Positions 19,801-27,687 of a stretch of 64,000 nt of DNA are shown piece after piece. The notes beneath the pieces are model-generated. The model made no database searches. It was not told the origin of the DNA and saw only the letters and a program-made list of their open reading frames with translations. A program made the translations under genes and the position numbers. The stretch is from Flavivirga abyssicola. GTDB lineage: Bacteria; Bacteroidota; Bacteroidia; Flavobacteriales; Flavobacteriaceae. The DNA lies in contig NZ_CP141266.1 of the NCBI RefSeq assembly GCF_030540775.2, forward strand, positions 1,041,001 to 1,105,000, read 5' to 3'. Every line of letters begins with the position of its first letter. The first letter of the stretch is position 1.

Positions 19801-20681
19801 ATCTTTATAACAAAATTTGGGCACCGCTAGAACCTTACTTAAAAGAAAAAACACAAATTTATTTATCTCCTGATGGTTTATTTCATCAATTTCCATTTGA
19901 TTTATTAGAGAATGACAATAATAAAATCACTGAGAACATTGAAATTATTAGAGTTATTAATTCTAGTAATGTTGTCAAATTAAAAAAACATACTGAGAAC
20001 TATAAAAATAATAAGATCAAACCTAATGCTGTATTAATAGGAAACCCTGATTTTAATTTATCTGGTAAATGTATCACCACATCTAGAAATAAGACACCTC
20101 CCCTACCTGAAACTATCAAAGAAATTGATTTTATAAGTACTTTGCTAAAAAATAAAAAATGGGAGGTAAGCTCTTTAACAGGTAAACATGCTAAAGAAAA
20201 TGTTTTAAAGCAAATTAGCTCGCCTACCATTTTACATATAGCGACTCACGGAAATTATCGTAAAAAAAATATAAAAACCCCTTTTGAAAGTTTTGTAAAT
20301 CATTACTTAAAACTTTCTGGCTGTGATTGTGATCAACAAAACAAAAATAATGATGGGTTATTAGATGGAAAAGAAGCCCAACTAATAGACTTAAAAGACA
20401 CCCAATTAGTTGTGCTTTCTGCATGTGAAACTGGTATCGGATCTAGTATAAATGCTGAAGGAATTATAGGTATTTCTAAAGCATTTCAAATAGCTGGTGC
20501 AAAAAGTATTATTTCTACTTTATGGAAAGTAAATTCAGAAATAACTGTAGAATTTATGAAATATTTTTACGGAAAATTTTCTGAAACCAACAATAAATTT
20601 CGAGCTTTCAAATATGCTAAAGAAAAATTAAAAACAAGCTGGGGTAGTGATTTTTCAGCAGGTTACATCATGATAAACTAA
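16845..20681 (+). CDS. exported CHAT-domain protease with propeller-like and ankyrin regions
   Basis: 1278 residues. A signal peptide (about 1-28) is followed by a large beta region (about 40-360) with repeated strand pairs such as IASPNQQYIFVLQ and ISENEKFLYCSTQ, like a lactonase-type propeller. Residues 392-470 contain ankyrin-like repeats (LIQAIRKHDGNKILKSIASG, ATSLMWAFYFSQVDVIKLLL). A long helical section follows, then a C-terminal CHAT domain (about 1010-1278): IYLSPDGLFHQFPFDLL, HIATHG with His1135, VLSACETGIG with Cys1194, and GIIGISKAFQIAGAKSIIST. The Cys-His pair of the caspase/separase fold is intact, so it is probably an active protease. CHAT proteins are usually cytoplasmic partners of TPR or gasdermin systems, so an exported form with this N-terminus is unusual. 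A small exported protein follows after 33 nt. Confidence 0.88.
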   Translation: MNYSFSKIKNVTITFIITLLFSPLVNTQNIQQNKNENNNISLIECYSNLNNAFKIIASPNQQYIFVLQKNIPKGISKLVVLKKELYLKKLLTIETPNILDIAIGKDNKTIFLLSNSGSILKYHFSKSKKKLSLIHKSVLSNTKNLFTKGLIIISENEKFLYCSTQNKTQSFLKAYSVHDNSINEIQAINGKRHDILEGLLYLTIEDNYLFAYSFHHVNIGVFKINTNGILQFQKFSSYQGFYNAMVNLSTSKKILYLTHVAVQQYQIKSPLLVLKNGSLTPLSKINASSSSFRFAYPYKNNDNIISINKDKINIKTINPDNTSSIVTVNTTKELQEGIKDLIILNNKIYILNANNLCVYDIDSKPKIETIKPTLSKKPIVQTEENTEVNNTINSDELIQAIRKHDGNKILKSIASGVNVNYPDIYDATSLMWAFYFSQVDVIKLLLSKGATTESIGGIYQDRNFENYYGNILSIAIERDFELLRYAIEELKIPWNDQQYDIFTNQKSGHTALSSLLLKKLNFQLQINDPELQTDLLNKSGYQFQSHDISDIIDQELERMKLSENDLIACEYIISKIQNRTEKKIYKNLLNYKKRKDITILNKIISDLKSIDIPYLKILLVDLMALSLEEQSEIKTYENVLDLSKKYYGTFHPKTITHTFNLAISCIYNSSFQNKKLLLDRAEKLLWQCLRNRITRYGLYHSLTGRVLNELARIEFLKNGNNSNEYSILASKISDKLTNVSYGGINYNQYGAYGYQTLERAGVNLNDFALHANYYNNRFKSGFDRIKSFFPSLQFQSWSQSGIQKKYFDVNFMINYINQNFDLLKDKFISKDSTVYISEITHAYNAIYSYRENAITEGYYQNSLQELDAKLFNLQLRIKGMNLLPKKKKMEFMDLQKTLTEQEAIVEIIRFNNFIFSENSDIEYNSNHTDEFNIKYIAYILTKESPNPVMIPLLINGKDEKNFTKALFSNGSNQKPIINFMHKERENLYNKIWAPLEPYLKEKTQIYLSPDGLFHQFPFDLLENDNNKITENIEIIRVINSSNVVKLKKHTENYKNNKIKPNAVLIGNPDFNLSGKCITTSRNKTPPLPETIKEIDFISTLLKNKKWEVSSLTGKHAKENVLKQISSPTILHIATHGNYRKKNIKTPFESFVNHYLKLSGCDCDQQNKNNDGLLDGKEAQLIDLKDTQLVVLSACETGIGSSINAEGIIGISKAFQIAGAKSIISTLWKVNSEITVEFMKYFYGKFSETNNKFRAFKYAKEKLKTSWGSDFSAGYIMIN

Positions 20682-20714
20682 ATCTAAAAACGCTTTCATT
20701 TTTATTTTAAATAT

Positions 20715-21350
20715 ATGTCAATTAAAAGAAGTATTTTAATATGTATTACAATTCCATTTATTTGTTTCAGTCAACAACAATCTTTAACTACTGAAACTTA
20801 CTTTATTGGAAATAGACATTTCATAGTGTACGATTCAATTATGCAATTAAAAATCAATCCAAAAGATGGAGAAGATTTAAAAAGCAAGAGAAACTCGAAC
20901 TATTATAAAAACTTAAATGATAAATTCCCACAATGGAAAGACGATACAACTATAGCTTATAGAGAAATGGATATCGATTTAAATATTGTTAACAAGACTC
21001 AATCTTCATGGGTATTAAATGCTATCAGCCTAATTATTGTAGAACAAAAAGAAACTCAAAAAAATAAAATATACACTTGGCCATATCGAATTAGAGGTGA
21101 AGAAGATAGTATTGATTTTAAAATATCTAATAATAAAAATTCTTTTATTTATATTCCTTCTAACATTCTTATATCTAAACCAAACGAAGGAGATAATTTA
21201 CTTAATATAAACATACAAACTGATGAAACAGGTTTAGAAAAAAAACATATTATTTTAAGTTTTAAACTTGAATTAAATTTAACAGAAATAGGTAAAACTA
21301 ATACTATTAAAATCCCATCTGACAAGATTTATCATCTATGTATGTATTAA
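20715..21350 (+). CDS. small exported protein downstream of the CHAT protease
   Basis: 211 residues, no recognised family. The signal peptide ends near CFSQ (about residue 19). The mature part is beta-rich (MDIDLNIVNKTQSSWVLNAI, SFIYIPSNILI, HIILSFKLELNLTEI) and resembles in character, not clearly in sequence, the periplasmic domain of the first gene of this operon. It may be a substrate, inhibitor or binding partner of the CHAT protease; this rests on gene order only. Confidence 0.68.
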   Translation: MSIKRSILICITIPFICFSQQQSLTTETYFIGNRHFIVYDSIMQLKINPKDGEDLKSKRNSNYYKNLNDKFPQWKDDTTIAYREMDIDLNIVNKTQSSWVLNAISLIIVEQKETQKNKIYTWPYRIRGEEDSIDFKISNNKNSFIYIPSNILISKPNEGDNLLNINIQTDETGLEKKHIILSFKLELNLTEIGKTNTIKIPSDKIYHLCMY

Positions 21351-21474
21351 TATTTTTGAAAAAAAATTATAAATTTTTAATTAGGCTCATTCAGAATTCG
21401 ATGAACTTTTGATTTTAACAAAATAACACCTTGAAGTCAATTGTTCTTAGTTTTTTCATGTCTCAAGAAAAAAG

Positions 21475-21515
21475 AAAACCCCTTTTTGTACCACACTGGC
21501 CATTTTTGGGGTTTT
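21475..21515. terminator. possible hairpin terminator between converging genes
   Basis: Arms AAAACCCC (21475-21482) and GGGGTTTT (21508-21515) with a 25-nt loop, between the convergent CHAT and metal operons. The loop is long, so the call is tentative. Confidence 0.4.
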
Positions 21516-21621
21516 ATGTTTCTTCAAAATCCGAAAAAGTATAATTTTCACAAGGGATTTTTATGAATGTATCTAATTACGTCAAATTCTTTAAACAATA
21601 GATCAAATGTTATTTTAAATA

Positions 21622-22017
21622 TTAATGATTATGACTGTCATTATCATCATGTTCATTTTCTTTACCTTCTTTATGATCATCTTTAACGGCTTCATCTCTA
21701 TATCTACAACAAGGATGTACCGTAGCATAAGCTTCGTCTGTTGCTTTTAATTCTTTAGTATCATGTCCTACTGCTACAATTTTGTTTTGTATGGTCTTTA
21801 AATCTGTTTTTCGTTCGTCATAAATCAGTTTCAATTCATGGGTTTTTACATTCCATACCGCAGACTTCACCCCTTTAGTATTTAAACTTGCTTTTTCAAT
21901 TCTGGTTTTACACATTAAACAAACACCATCAACTTCCATAGAGGCTCTGGCATTTTTGTTTTGGGCAAACGATACTGTTGTTATTAATATTACTAATACT
22001 GTTATTATTTTTTTCAT
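21622..22017 (-). CDS. exported heavy-metal-associated (HMA) domain protein
   Basis: 131 residues. A signal peptide (to about 18, SFAQ) is followed by an HMA ferredoxin-like domain with the metal-binding CLMC motif (GVCLMCKTRIEKA) and a His/Asp-rich tail (HKEGKENEHDDNDSHNH), with HPCCRYRDE between them. It is probably a periplasmic copper or other soft-metal chaperone. It is the last gene of the minus-strand metal operon, separated from the receptor gene by 242 bp that hold repeats. Confidence 0.85.
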   Translation of the reverse strand: MKKIITVLVILITTVSFAQNKNARASMEVDGVCLMCKTRIEKASLNTKGVKSAVWNVKTHELKLIYDERKTDLKTIQNKIVAVGHDTKELKATDEAYATVHPCCRYRDEAVKDDHKEGKENEHDDNDSHNH

Positions 22018-22034
22018 AATTTATATTTTTTGTC

Positions 22035-22054
22035 ATTCCTGCGAAGGCAGGAAT
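22035..22054. repeat. palindromic repeat (ATTCCTGC class)
   Basis: Perfect 8-bp stem ATTCCTGC/GCAGGAAT with loop GAAG, just upstream of the HMA gene start. The opposite-orientation copy is at 22240-22259; together they bracket the spacer between the HMA gene and the receptor. Confidence 0.8.
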
Positions 22055-22122
22055 CTGATTTTTTATTCTTTTAGTGTCATTGCGATACTTAGCAAAAGTC
22101 CTGGCAATTTATTTAATTCAAA

Positions 22123-22148
22123 AGATTCTTCACTTCGTTCTGAATGAC
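22123..22148. repeat. dispersed repeat (GATTCTTCACT...GAATGAC class)
   Basis: Imperfect palindrome with GATTC and GAATGAC ends, related to 9874-9898. It lies between the two ATTCCTGC palindromes, so three repeat units are packed into this 242-bp spacer. Confidence 0.6.
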
Positions 22149-22239
22149 AAGTCTTTTACTTTGTCTGGTTGAATGCAATCTAGAAATACAAAAAAAGGCT
22201 TGACTAAGCTCGACCAGACATTTAGTTTCTATTCATAAG

Positions 22240-22259
22240 ATTCCTGCCTTCGCAGGAAT
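22240..22259. repeat. palindromic repeat (ATTCCTGC class), at the stop of the receptor gene
   Basis: Perfect 8-bp stem with loop CTTC, directly adjoining the TonB-dependent receptor stop codon at 22260. It could also act as a 3'-end hairpin for that gene. Confidence 0.78.
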
Positions 22260-24494
22260 TTAAATTTTAAATCGCAACCCTGCGTAATACATACTCCCAA
22301 AAATGGGACCATATACAAATGTGGTATCAAAATTTGAACCAAAAGGGTCATCTGCCCCTAAAATAGGATTATTTTGTCTCACATTGGTAATATTTTCACC
22401 TCCTAAATATACTTCAAATTTTGGAGAAAACACTTTAGTTACTTGTGCATTTAATGTCGCCAATGTTGGTGTTTTGTCTGATAATTGATAATGTTCAGGA
22501 TTCGTTTCTGTTGAAGAAAAACGCTGCTCTCCCAACCAATTATAGGTTGCATCAAATTTCCAGTGTTGACCGTCGTCTTGCTTTTTAGTCTCGTAAGATA
22601 CATTTGCAAATAAACGATGGGTTGGCACTAATGGTTTTGATAATTTACCAGAATTATAATCCGTTTTTACATCATAATATTTATAAGCCGTTCGTAAGTC
22701 GAAATGCTTAAACACATTATAATTAAGTTCTACTTGGAAACTATTTGCGTAACTATCGCCTTCTAAATTATAAAAGCTCACTTCTTGCGGGTTTTCATAA
22801 TCAACTACCACCTGGTTTTTAAAATCCGTTTTATAAAAATCTAAAGTGATATCTGCTTTTCTTCCAAAAAGGTTAAACCCTTGCAAATAAGACACCCCAT
22901 AATTCCATGCAATCTCTGGATCTAAACCATAAATAGTTCCGTTAGTATTTACAATGTTAATATTTCTTGAGGTTGAAAATAACTGTTGATTTTCAGCAAA
23001 AATATTAGCGCTACGTTTTCCGCGTCCAAAAGATGCTCGTAATGCCGATTTCTCCCAGGGCGTGTAACGTGCATGTAAACGAGGTGTTACAAATGTACCC
23101 AATAAATTATGGTCATCTATACGGATTCCTGCCGTTACATTCAACTTCTCTAAATTGTCATAATTATATTCAAAAAATGCTCCTACAGATCTTTCGGTTC
23201 TTTCATACGCTGTGGTATTGACAAATTCATCGTAATGATCGTAAGTATAACTCACTCCTGTTTTTATTTTGTGTCTGGAATCGCTAATAATAGAGTTATA
23301 AATAGCATTGGCATACAAACTATTATGAGTGATATCATATTGATTCAATCCAAAATAAGAATCCTGTTTATGACTACTAAATGCTGTTTGAACTCCTAAA
23401 CTCTGGTACGGGATCTCTGGATTCACATAACCTAATTTAGCCGATACTTCATAACGCCTTGTATCAATTTCACTCCCCCAAACTCCAGTTGTCAACTTAT
23501 CAGTATCCGGATTAAAACCAAGTTGTCCTGTTTGTTTTTCATCATTTAAAAATTTCAGATTTATAAAACTCACAAACCCTTTTTCGGCATTAGTATACTG
23601 CCAACGATTCATAATATTAACTTGATTATACTTGGGCATATCCATAAAACCATCATCATTAACATCGTGTTCTTTATTATGGGTGTTACCATGCAAATAC
23701 AAACCTGTATGCCATTTATCACTCACTTTTGTATTGATATGAGTATTTAACTCTAAACGCTCACTGCTAGCCCCATATAGATTCACAAACAACCTATCAT
23801 CAGTTGTTGGTTTTACCAATTCTGCATTTATTTGTCCTGCTATACTTTCGTAACCATTTACAACACTACCTGCCCCTTTTGTTATTTGAATACTTTCCAC
23901 CCAGGTTCCAGGGATAAAACTCAACCCAAAAGCTTGTGAAGCCCCCCGAATTGACGGAATGTTTTCGGTAGCAATTAAAATATACGGACTATTAAGTCCC
24001 AGCATTTTTATTTGCCGCGTTCCCGTAACGGCATCGGCAAAATTCACATCAATAGAGGGATTGGTTTCAAAACTCTCGGAAAGGTTACAACAAGCTGCTT
24101 TTAACAATTCATCACTACTTACAGTAAACACATTAGCAGCTTGTAAATATGATTTTGATGTGGCTTGTTTTCTGGATTTAATTGTAACAGCATCTAAATT
24201 ATCAGTTGGCTGCAACCAATGCCTTACCATTTCAGGCTTCGAAATTGTTATGGTATCAGTTTTATATCCCACATAACTAATTAATAATTGTGTGTAATCC
24301 TTTTTGTATGGGATGCTAAACTTCCCATCTATATCTGTTACAGCTCCAACAGATGTATTTAACCAATATACATTAGCACCAGGCAAACCAATGGGTTCGT
24401 TTTTTTCATTTGCTTCCATGATGATCCCACTAATTTTACTTTGAGACGACATCATTATCGGAACTATTAATAATATATATACTATGTTTTTCAT
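22260..24494 (-). CDS. TonB-dependent outer-membrane receptor of a metal locus
   Basis: 744 residues. A signal peptide is followed by a carboxypeptidase-regulatory-like domain (SGIIMEANEKNEPIGLPGAN, SYVGYKTDTI), a plug domain (IKMLGLNSPYILIATENIPS, then a VNGYESIAGQI segment) and a 22-strand-type beta barrel ending YYAGLRFKI with a terminal aromatic strand. The CC pair near residue 136 (LKAACCNLSESFE) is typical of receptors found with HMA proteins. The likely cargo is a copper or other metal complex, inferred from its neighbours. The gene touches the upstream HMA-MauE gene with no gap. Confidence 0.88.
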   Translation of the reverse strand: MKNIVYILLIVPIMMSSQSKISGIIMEANEKNEPIGLPGANVYWLNTSVGAVTDIDGKFSIPYKKDYTQLLISYVGYKTDTITISKPEMVRHWLQPTDNLDAVTIKSRKQATSKSYLQAANVFTVSSDELLKAACCNLSESFETNPSIDVNFADAVTGTRQIKMLGLNSPYILIATENIPSIRGASQAFGLSFIPGTWVESIQITKGAGSVVNGYESIAGQINAELVKPTTDDRLFVNLYGASSERLELNTHINTKVSDKWHTGLYLHGNTHNKEHDVNDDGFMDMPKYNQVNIMNRWQYTNAEKGFVSFINLKFLNDEKQTGQLGFNPDTDKLTTGVWGSEIDTRRYEVSAKLGYVNPEIPYQSLGVQTAFSSHKQDSYFGLNQYDITHNSLYANAIYNSIISDSRHKIKTGVSYTYDHYDEFVNTTAYERTERSVGAFFEYNYDNLEKLNVTAGIRIDDHNLLGTFVTPRLHARYTPWEKSALRASFGRGKRSANIFAENQQLFSTSRNINIVNTNGTIYGLDPEIAWNYGVSYLQGFNLFGRKADITLDFYKTDFKNQVVVDYENPQEVSFYNLEGDSYANSFQVELNYNVFKHFDLRTAYKYYDVKTDYNSGKLSKPLVPTHRLFANVSYETKKQDDGQHWKFDATYNWLGEQRFSSTETNPEHYQLSDKTPTLATLNAQVTKVFSPKFEVYLGGENITNVRQNNPILGADDPFGSNFDTTFVYGPIFGSMYYAGLRFKI

Positions 24495-25211
24495 TTAATT
24501 GTAAGTCTTAATTAGCATGATAATTGCCATAACGATCATAATACTATTTTCAATAAATGTTGCTTTAGTCATGGGGAGTTTTAGTGCAGTTCCCAAACAA
24601 GCACATTGAATCGTTTTCTTTTTTAAAAGTGTTTTTGTAACTCCTATGGTTGTTATTCCCAAAATAACCAACGTGATTATTAAGGCTATTGGGATTTGGA
24701 CGCGCATCAAAAACAAAATTCCTAATGCTAATTCAATAAACGGGTATACCCAACTATAAACAGGCATTACTTTGGCCAGCGGGTCGTACATTTTAAAGGA
24801 TTCTGGAAAGCCTTTTAAATCTAAAAGTTTAAAAAAACTAAAAACGATATAGAAAAGCCCCATAAAGTCAAGCATAAAATCGGTTCCGTTCCATGGGCTA
24901 TAATTTATTAAGATGGATGCAACGGTGATATATCCGAAGATTAAAAACAACGGAAATAACTGTTTAAACTCTGATTTCTTTTCTTTTAAGTCACTTATAT
25001 TTGATACACTATTTTCTGAAATCGAATACTTATCCGATAACGCCTTTTGGAGTACCTCTAACGAAATGTGTGTTGACATCTCAATAGCGGCCTCCGCTTT
25101 TTCTAAATTTACTTTAGCACTTGAAATACCATCAATAGCATTAAGCTTATCTTCTACCGATATTCTGCAACCGTTGCAGGTCATACCTGTAATTGTATAT
25201 GTATGTTTCAT
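24495..25211 (-). CDS. HMA domain fused to a MauE/DoxX-like membrane domain
   Basis: 238 residues from the start at MKHTYTITGMTCNGCR. A longer frame from 25262 runs into a palindromic repeat and is rejected. An N-terminal HMA domain carries CNGC. A linker leads to four or five membrane helices (LFLIFGYITVASILINYSPW, FMGLFYIVFSFFKLLDL, YSWVYPFIELALGILFLM, IALIITLVILGITTIGV, then a last helix near the C-terminus) in MauE/DoxX style, with CACLG between the last helices. It probably moves metal or redox equivalents across the inner membrane. Confidence 0.83.
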   Translation of the reverse strand: MKHTYTITGMTCNGCRISVEDKLNAIDGISSAKVNLEKAEAAIEMSTHISLEVLQKALSDKYSISENSVSNISDLKEKKSEFKQLFPLFLIFGYITVASILINYSPWNGTDFMLDFMGLFYIVFSFFKLLDLKGFPESFKMYDPLAKVMPVYSWVYPFIELALGILFLMRVQIPIALIITLVILGITTIGVTKTLLKKKTIQCACLGTALKLPMTKATFIENSIMIVMAIIMLIKTYN

Positions 25212-25247
25212 TTTGAAAAATAATTTGATTGAATAATCTTGATTGTT

Positions 25248-25289
25248 ATTCCCGTAATTCATACTGAACTTGTTCAGTAAGGCGAGAAT
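25248..25289. repeat. composite palindromic repeat upstream of the HMA-MauE gene
   Basis: An outer ATTCCCG...CGAGAAT pair encloses a perfect inner hairpin CTGAACTTGTTCAG (25264-25277). Same architecture as 5027-5069. A further degenerate copy (ATTCCTGC...AGAAATGAC, to about 25390) and a CTCATC/GATGAG hairpin (25300-25318) follow it. Confidence 0.65.
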
Positions 25290-25396
25290 CTATTTCAAAC
25301 TCATCTATAATTGATGAGATTCCTGCTTCAGTTCATCTTGAGTGCTTCAGCTATGCTCAGTATAAACTAAAGACGAAAGACAGAAATGACAATAAA

Positions 25397-25822
25397 TCAA
25401 ATTATAAAGACTTGGTCTAACACTTGTATGTCGACGACCAAATTAGGGGGAGAATAATCTTTATGAGGAATTGTTAACTTAGGTAACTCCTCAAAAAGAC
25501 TAAAATAAGCATATGTGTAAGACGCAATGATTTGTTGTTTCTCAAAATCTAAATCTTCAAATGAAGAAAACTTTAATTCACTTTGACCTTCAATAACATC
25601 AATAACATCTTTGCAACACGGCTTTTTCGTGATTTTCTCTAAAGCGATTTCATAAGTTTCCATAGCACACTTATCCACTTCAGTAAAAATGGAAATATCA
25701 ACTAAAACATCACCGCAAAAATGTTTTTCGATAGTAAAAGATACTGTCGAAAACAAAACCAGTAATGCCAGAAGCATTGAAAACCCTTTATATAATAGTT
25801 TTATCACAGAACAAAAATACAA
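25397..25822 (-). CDS. HYC_CC_PP family protein
   Basis: 141 residues. A signal-like N-terminal helix (about 12-30) is followed by EKHFCGD, then KKPCCKD, and near the C-terminus YSPPNLV. The H-x-C, CC and PP marks define the HYC_CC_PP family of Bacteroidetes, which is typically found next to HMA proteins and TonB-dependent receptors. The function is not established; metal binding through the cysteines is likely. It is the first gene of the minus-strand metal operon here. Confidence 0.85.
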   Translation of the reverse strand: MYFCSVIKLLYKGFSMLLALLVLFSTVSFTIEKHFCGDVLVDISIFTEVDKCAMETYEIALEKITKKPCCKDVIDVIEGQSELKFSSFEDLDFEKQQIIASYTYAYFSLFEELPKLTIPHKDYSPPNLVVDIQVLDQVFII

Positions 25823-25864
25823 AAAATTGAAATTGAAATTATATTTTTATTAAATGATTAACAC

Positions 25865-26293
25865 TTAACTCTTGAGTTTGTGATAATAAAAGGCAGGTAA
25901 TAGTAAGAGTAAAATAATAGGTTGAATTAAAAAACGACGTACGTTAAAAAACAGATAATAGTCTTCCTGTTTTGGGTTTATAACAAAGTATAAATAAATT
26001 AATATCAAAATAACATAGGCCAGCAAATAAACGATCGTTGAAAATTTAATGATACTCTTATCTTTAAAAAAAACATACAAAACACCCAATGAAATAACAC
26101 TGTTTAATAAATATCGTAATGTTGTAAAGCTTACTAATTTTAAAACTTCACGCCTTGGGCTGTCAACATACAGGTAGTCGTTTTTAAAAAATGTTAGATA
26201 AGGGTCATAAAATAATTCACCTTCATAAACTCGAATTAAAACCAGCAACCCAAATAACAAAAACAGTAATATGTATTTAACAAACTTAGGCAT
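25865..26293 (-). CDS. exosortase F system-associated membrane protein
   Basis: 142 residues with four hydrophobic helices. It opens KYILLFLLFGLLVLIRVYE and has the conserved LFYDPYLTFFK segment and an Arg-rich stretch (NVRRFLIQP). This is the small partner encoded beside XrtF in flavobacteria. Its start overlaps the end of the xrtF gene by 8 nt, consistent with translational coupling. Confidence 0.88.
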   Translation of the reverse strand: MPKFVKYILLFLLFGLLVLIRVYEGELFYDPYLTFFKNDYLYVDSPRREVLKLVSFTTLRYLLNSVISLGVLYVFFKDKSIIKFSTIVYLLAYVILILIYLYFVINPKQEDYYLFFNVRRFLIQPIILLLLLPAFYYHKLKS

Positions 26294-26837
26294 CTTTCTT
26301 TTTTAATTTAGAAAAACGATTCACCCAAAAAATCCATAGTAAAAAAACCATACCGTAAATAATTCCGGGAAAGACAACTGTATGCATAATTTCTTGTTGC
26401 TCTGGATAGTGATAAAGCCCTATAGATATTATTACAATACGCATCAAATTAACGACATAAATTAAAACACTACCGGAAAGGATATAAAAAAAAGTTGTTT
26501 TTAATTTTCCTGAAAAAGCTATAATAAATGACATAAATAGTATGATAACACTTATTGAATTACATCCTTCAATAATGCGAGCAACATACTTACCATTTAC
26601 GATAAGTTTCATAGAGGCTTCTTCTGGGTGTGGTATCATTTGAGCGTCATACCCAAAAGCACTCAATAATACCTCACTCTGTCTAGACACTAAATGCGTC
26701 ATATAATCAGGGTAAAATATCGAACCCTCAGAGGCATCTAAATACAATTTATAAATCACAGAAAAAGACACATAAACTAATAAGAAAGTAAAGATGAACT
26801 TTATAACTGATTTGTATTTTATAAAAAGTGTTTTCAA
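26286..26837 (-). CDS. xrtF: exosortase family protein XrtF
   Basis: 183 residues, integral membrane. The catalytic triad of exosortases is visible: Cys92 in IIEGCNSISVII, Arg133 in NLMRIVIIS, and His152 in EIMHTVVFPG. Exosortases cut and anchor proteins with a C-terminal sorting tail. No tailed substrate is recognisable in this window, so targets would be elsewhere. It is divergent from the methionine sulfoxide reductase gene. Confidence 0.9.
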   Translation of the reverse strand: MKTLFIKYKSVIKFIFTFLLVYVSFSVIYKLYLDASEGSIFYPDYMTHLVSRQSEVLLSAFGYDAQMIPHPEEASMKLIVNGKYVARIIEGCNSISVIILFMSFIIAFSGKLKTTFFYILSGSVLIYVVNLMRIVIISIGLYHYPEQQEIMHTVVFPGIIYGMVFLLWIFWVNRFSKLKKKDA

Positions 26838-26906
26838 AAACGTTTTTACTAATTTATAGTAGGTTAAAATTATGCAAACAAGATATCGAAATTACGTCTT
26901 TTTAAA

Positions 26907-26914
26907 TACTTTTG
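26907..26914 (+). promoter_or_regulatory. TAnnTTTG -7 element before the GAF-domain reductase
   Basis: TACTTTTG, an exact consensus match 17 nt upstream of the ATG at 26932. It lies inside the longer frame that starts at 26872, which supports the shorter start. Confidence 0.4.
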
Positions 26915-26931
26915 CCAAAACTTTTGAATTT

Positions 26932-27390
26932 ATGATTTTTGAAGACCTAAAACCTCAAGTAGAAACTATTGTTTTAAACACAGAAAGAACTGTAGACGAA
27001 CGCCTTTTAAGTATTTGCGAACTCCTTGAAAACCATATAGATTATTATAATTGGGTGGGGTTTTATTTTAGAAATGGTAATAAAGAAGAGTTACATTTAG
27101 GCCCTTATGTGGGAGCTCCTACAGACCATACTGTAATTCCTTTTGGTAAAGGTATTTGCGGACAAGTAGCAGTTAGCAATGAAAATTTTGTAGTGCCAGA
27201 TGTAGCGGCTCAAGATAATTATATTGCTTGCAGTATTACTGTTAAAGCCGAAATTGTTATTCCAATTTTCGTAAATGGTGAAAACATTGGCCAAATAGAT
27301 ATCGACTCCAATACTCCAGACCCTTTTACTGAAGCAGATGAACGTTTTTTAGAGTTTGTTTGCGCTCAAGTGGCTACGATTCTTTCTTAA
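26932..27390 (+). CDS. GAF-domain free methionine-(R)-sulfoxide reductase
   Basis: 152 residues from ATG 26932 (MIFEDLKPQ); an in-frame ATG at 26872 would add 20 residues that do not fit the family. A single GAF domain carries the signature of fRMsr: WVGFYF, LHLGPYVGAPTDH, GKGICGQVA, ACSITVKAEIVIPIF and IGQIDIDSN. The two conserved cysteines (GICG and IACS) match the catalytic set. It reduces free Met-R-O in the cytoplasm. Confidence 0.88.
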   Translation: MIFEDLKPQVETIVLNTERTVDERLLSICELLENHIDYYNWVGFYFRNGNKEELHLGPYVGAPTDHTVIPFGKGICGQVAVSNENFVVPDVAAQDNYIACSITVKAEIVIPIFVNGENIGQIDIDSNTPDPFTEADERFLEFVCAQVATILS

Positions 27391-27687
27391 ATTCTCAAAA
27401 AATAAAATTACAAATTCTAACGTTTGCAGTACTTGTGCTATAGTTTGTATAATAATTTAATCTAACCCAAGTACTAATCAGAGAATAAATTTACTTTTCA
27501 TATCTTTTCACAGATACCTAAAAGTTTATATGCATTAATTCTAATGCGTTACATCTTTCAACTCCACTTTTCTACTTTAATATCCAACTCGTCTACAAAA
27601 TTTAGCAACCCATCATTTTAAAATATGTTTGGTTTCCTATAAAACACATCTTTGTTTTATCATATTAATCAACAAAAACTTGATGGC
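27391..27687. other. intergenic stretch, no gene
   Basis: 297 bp, A+T rich. The only structure seen is a spaced inverted repeat, AGTACTTG (27428-27435) and CAAGTACT (27468-27475), too far apart for a tight hairpin. No terminator or clear promoter is visible. Confidence 0.5.
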
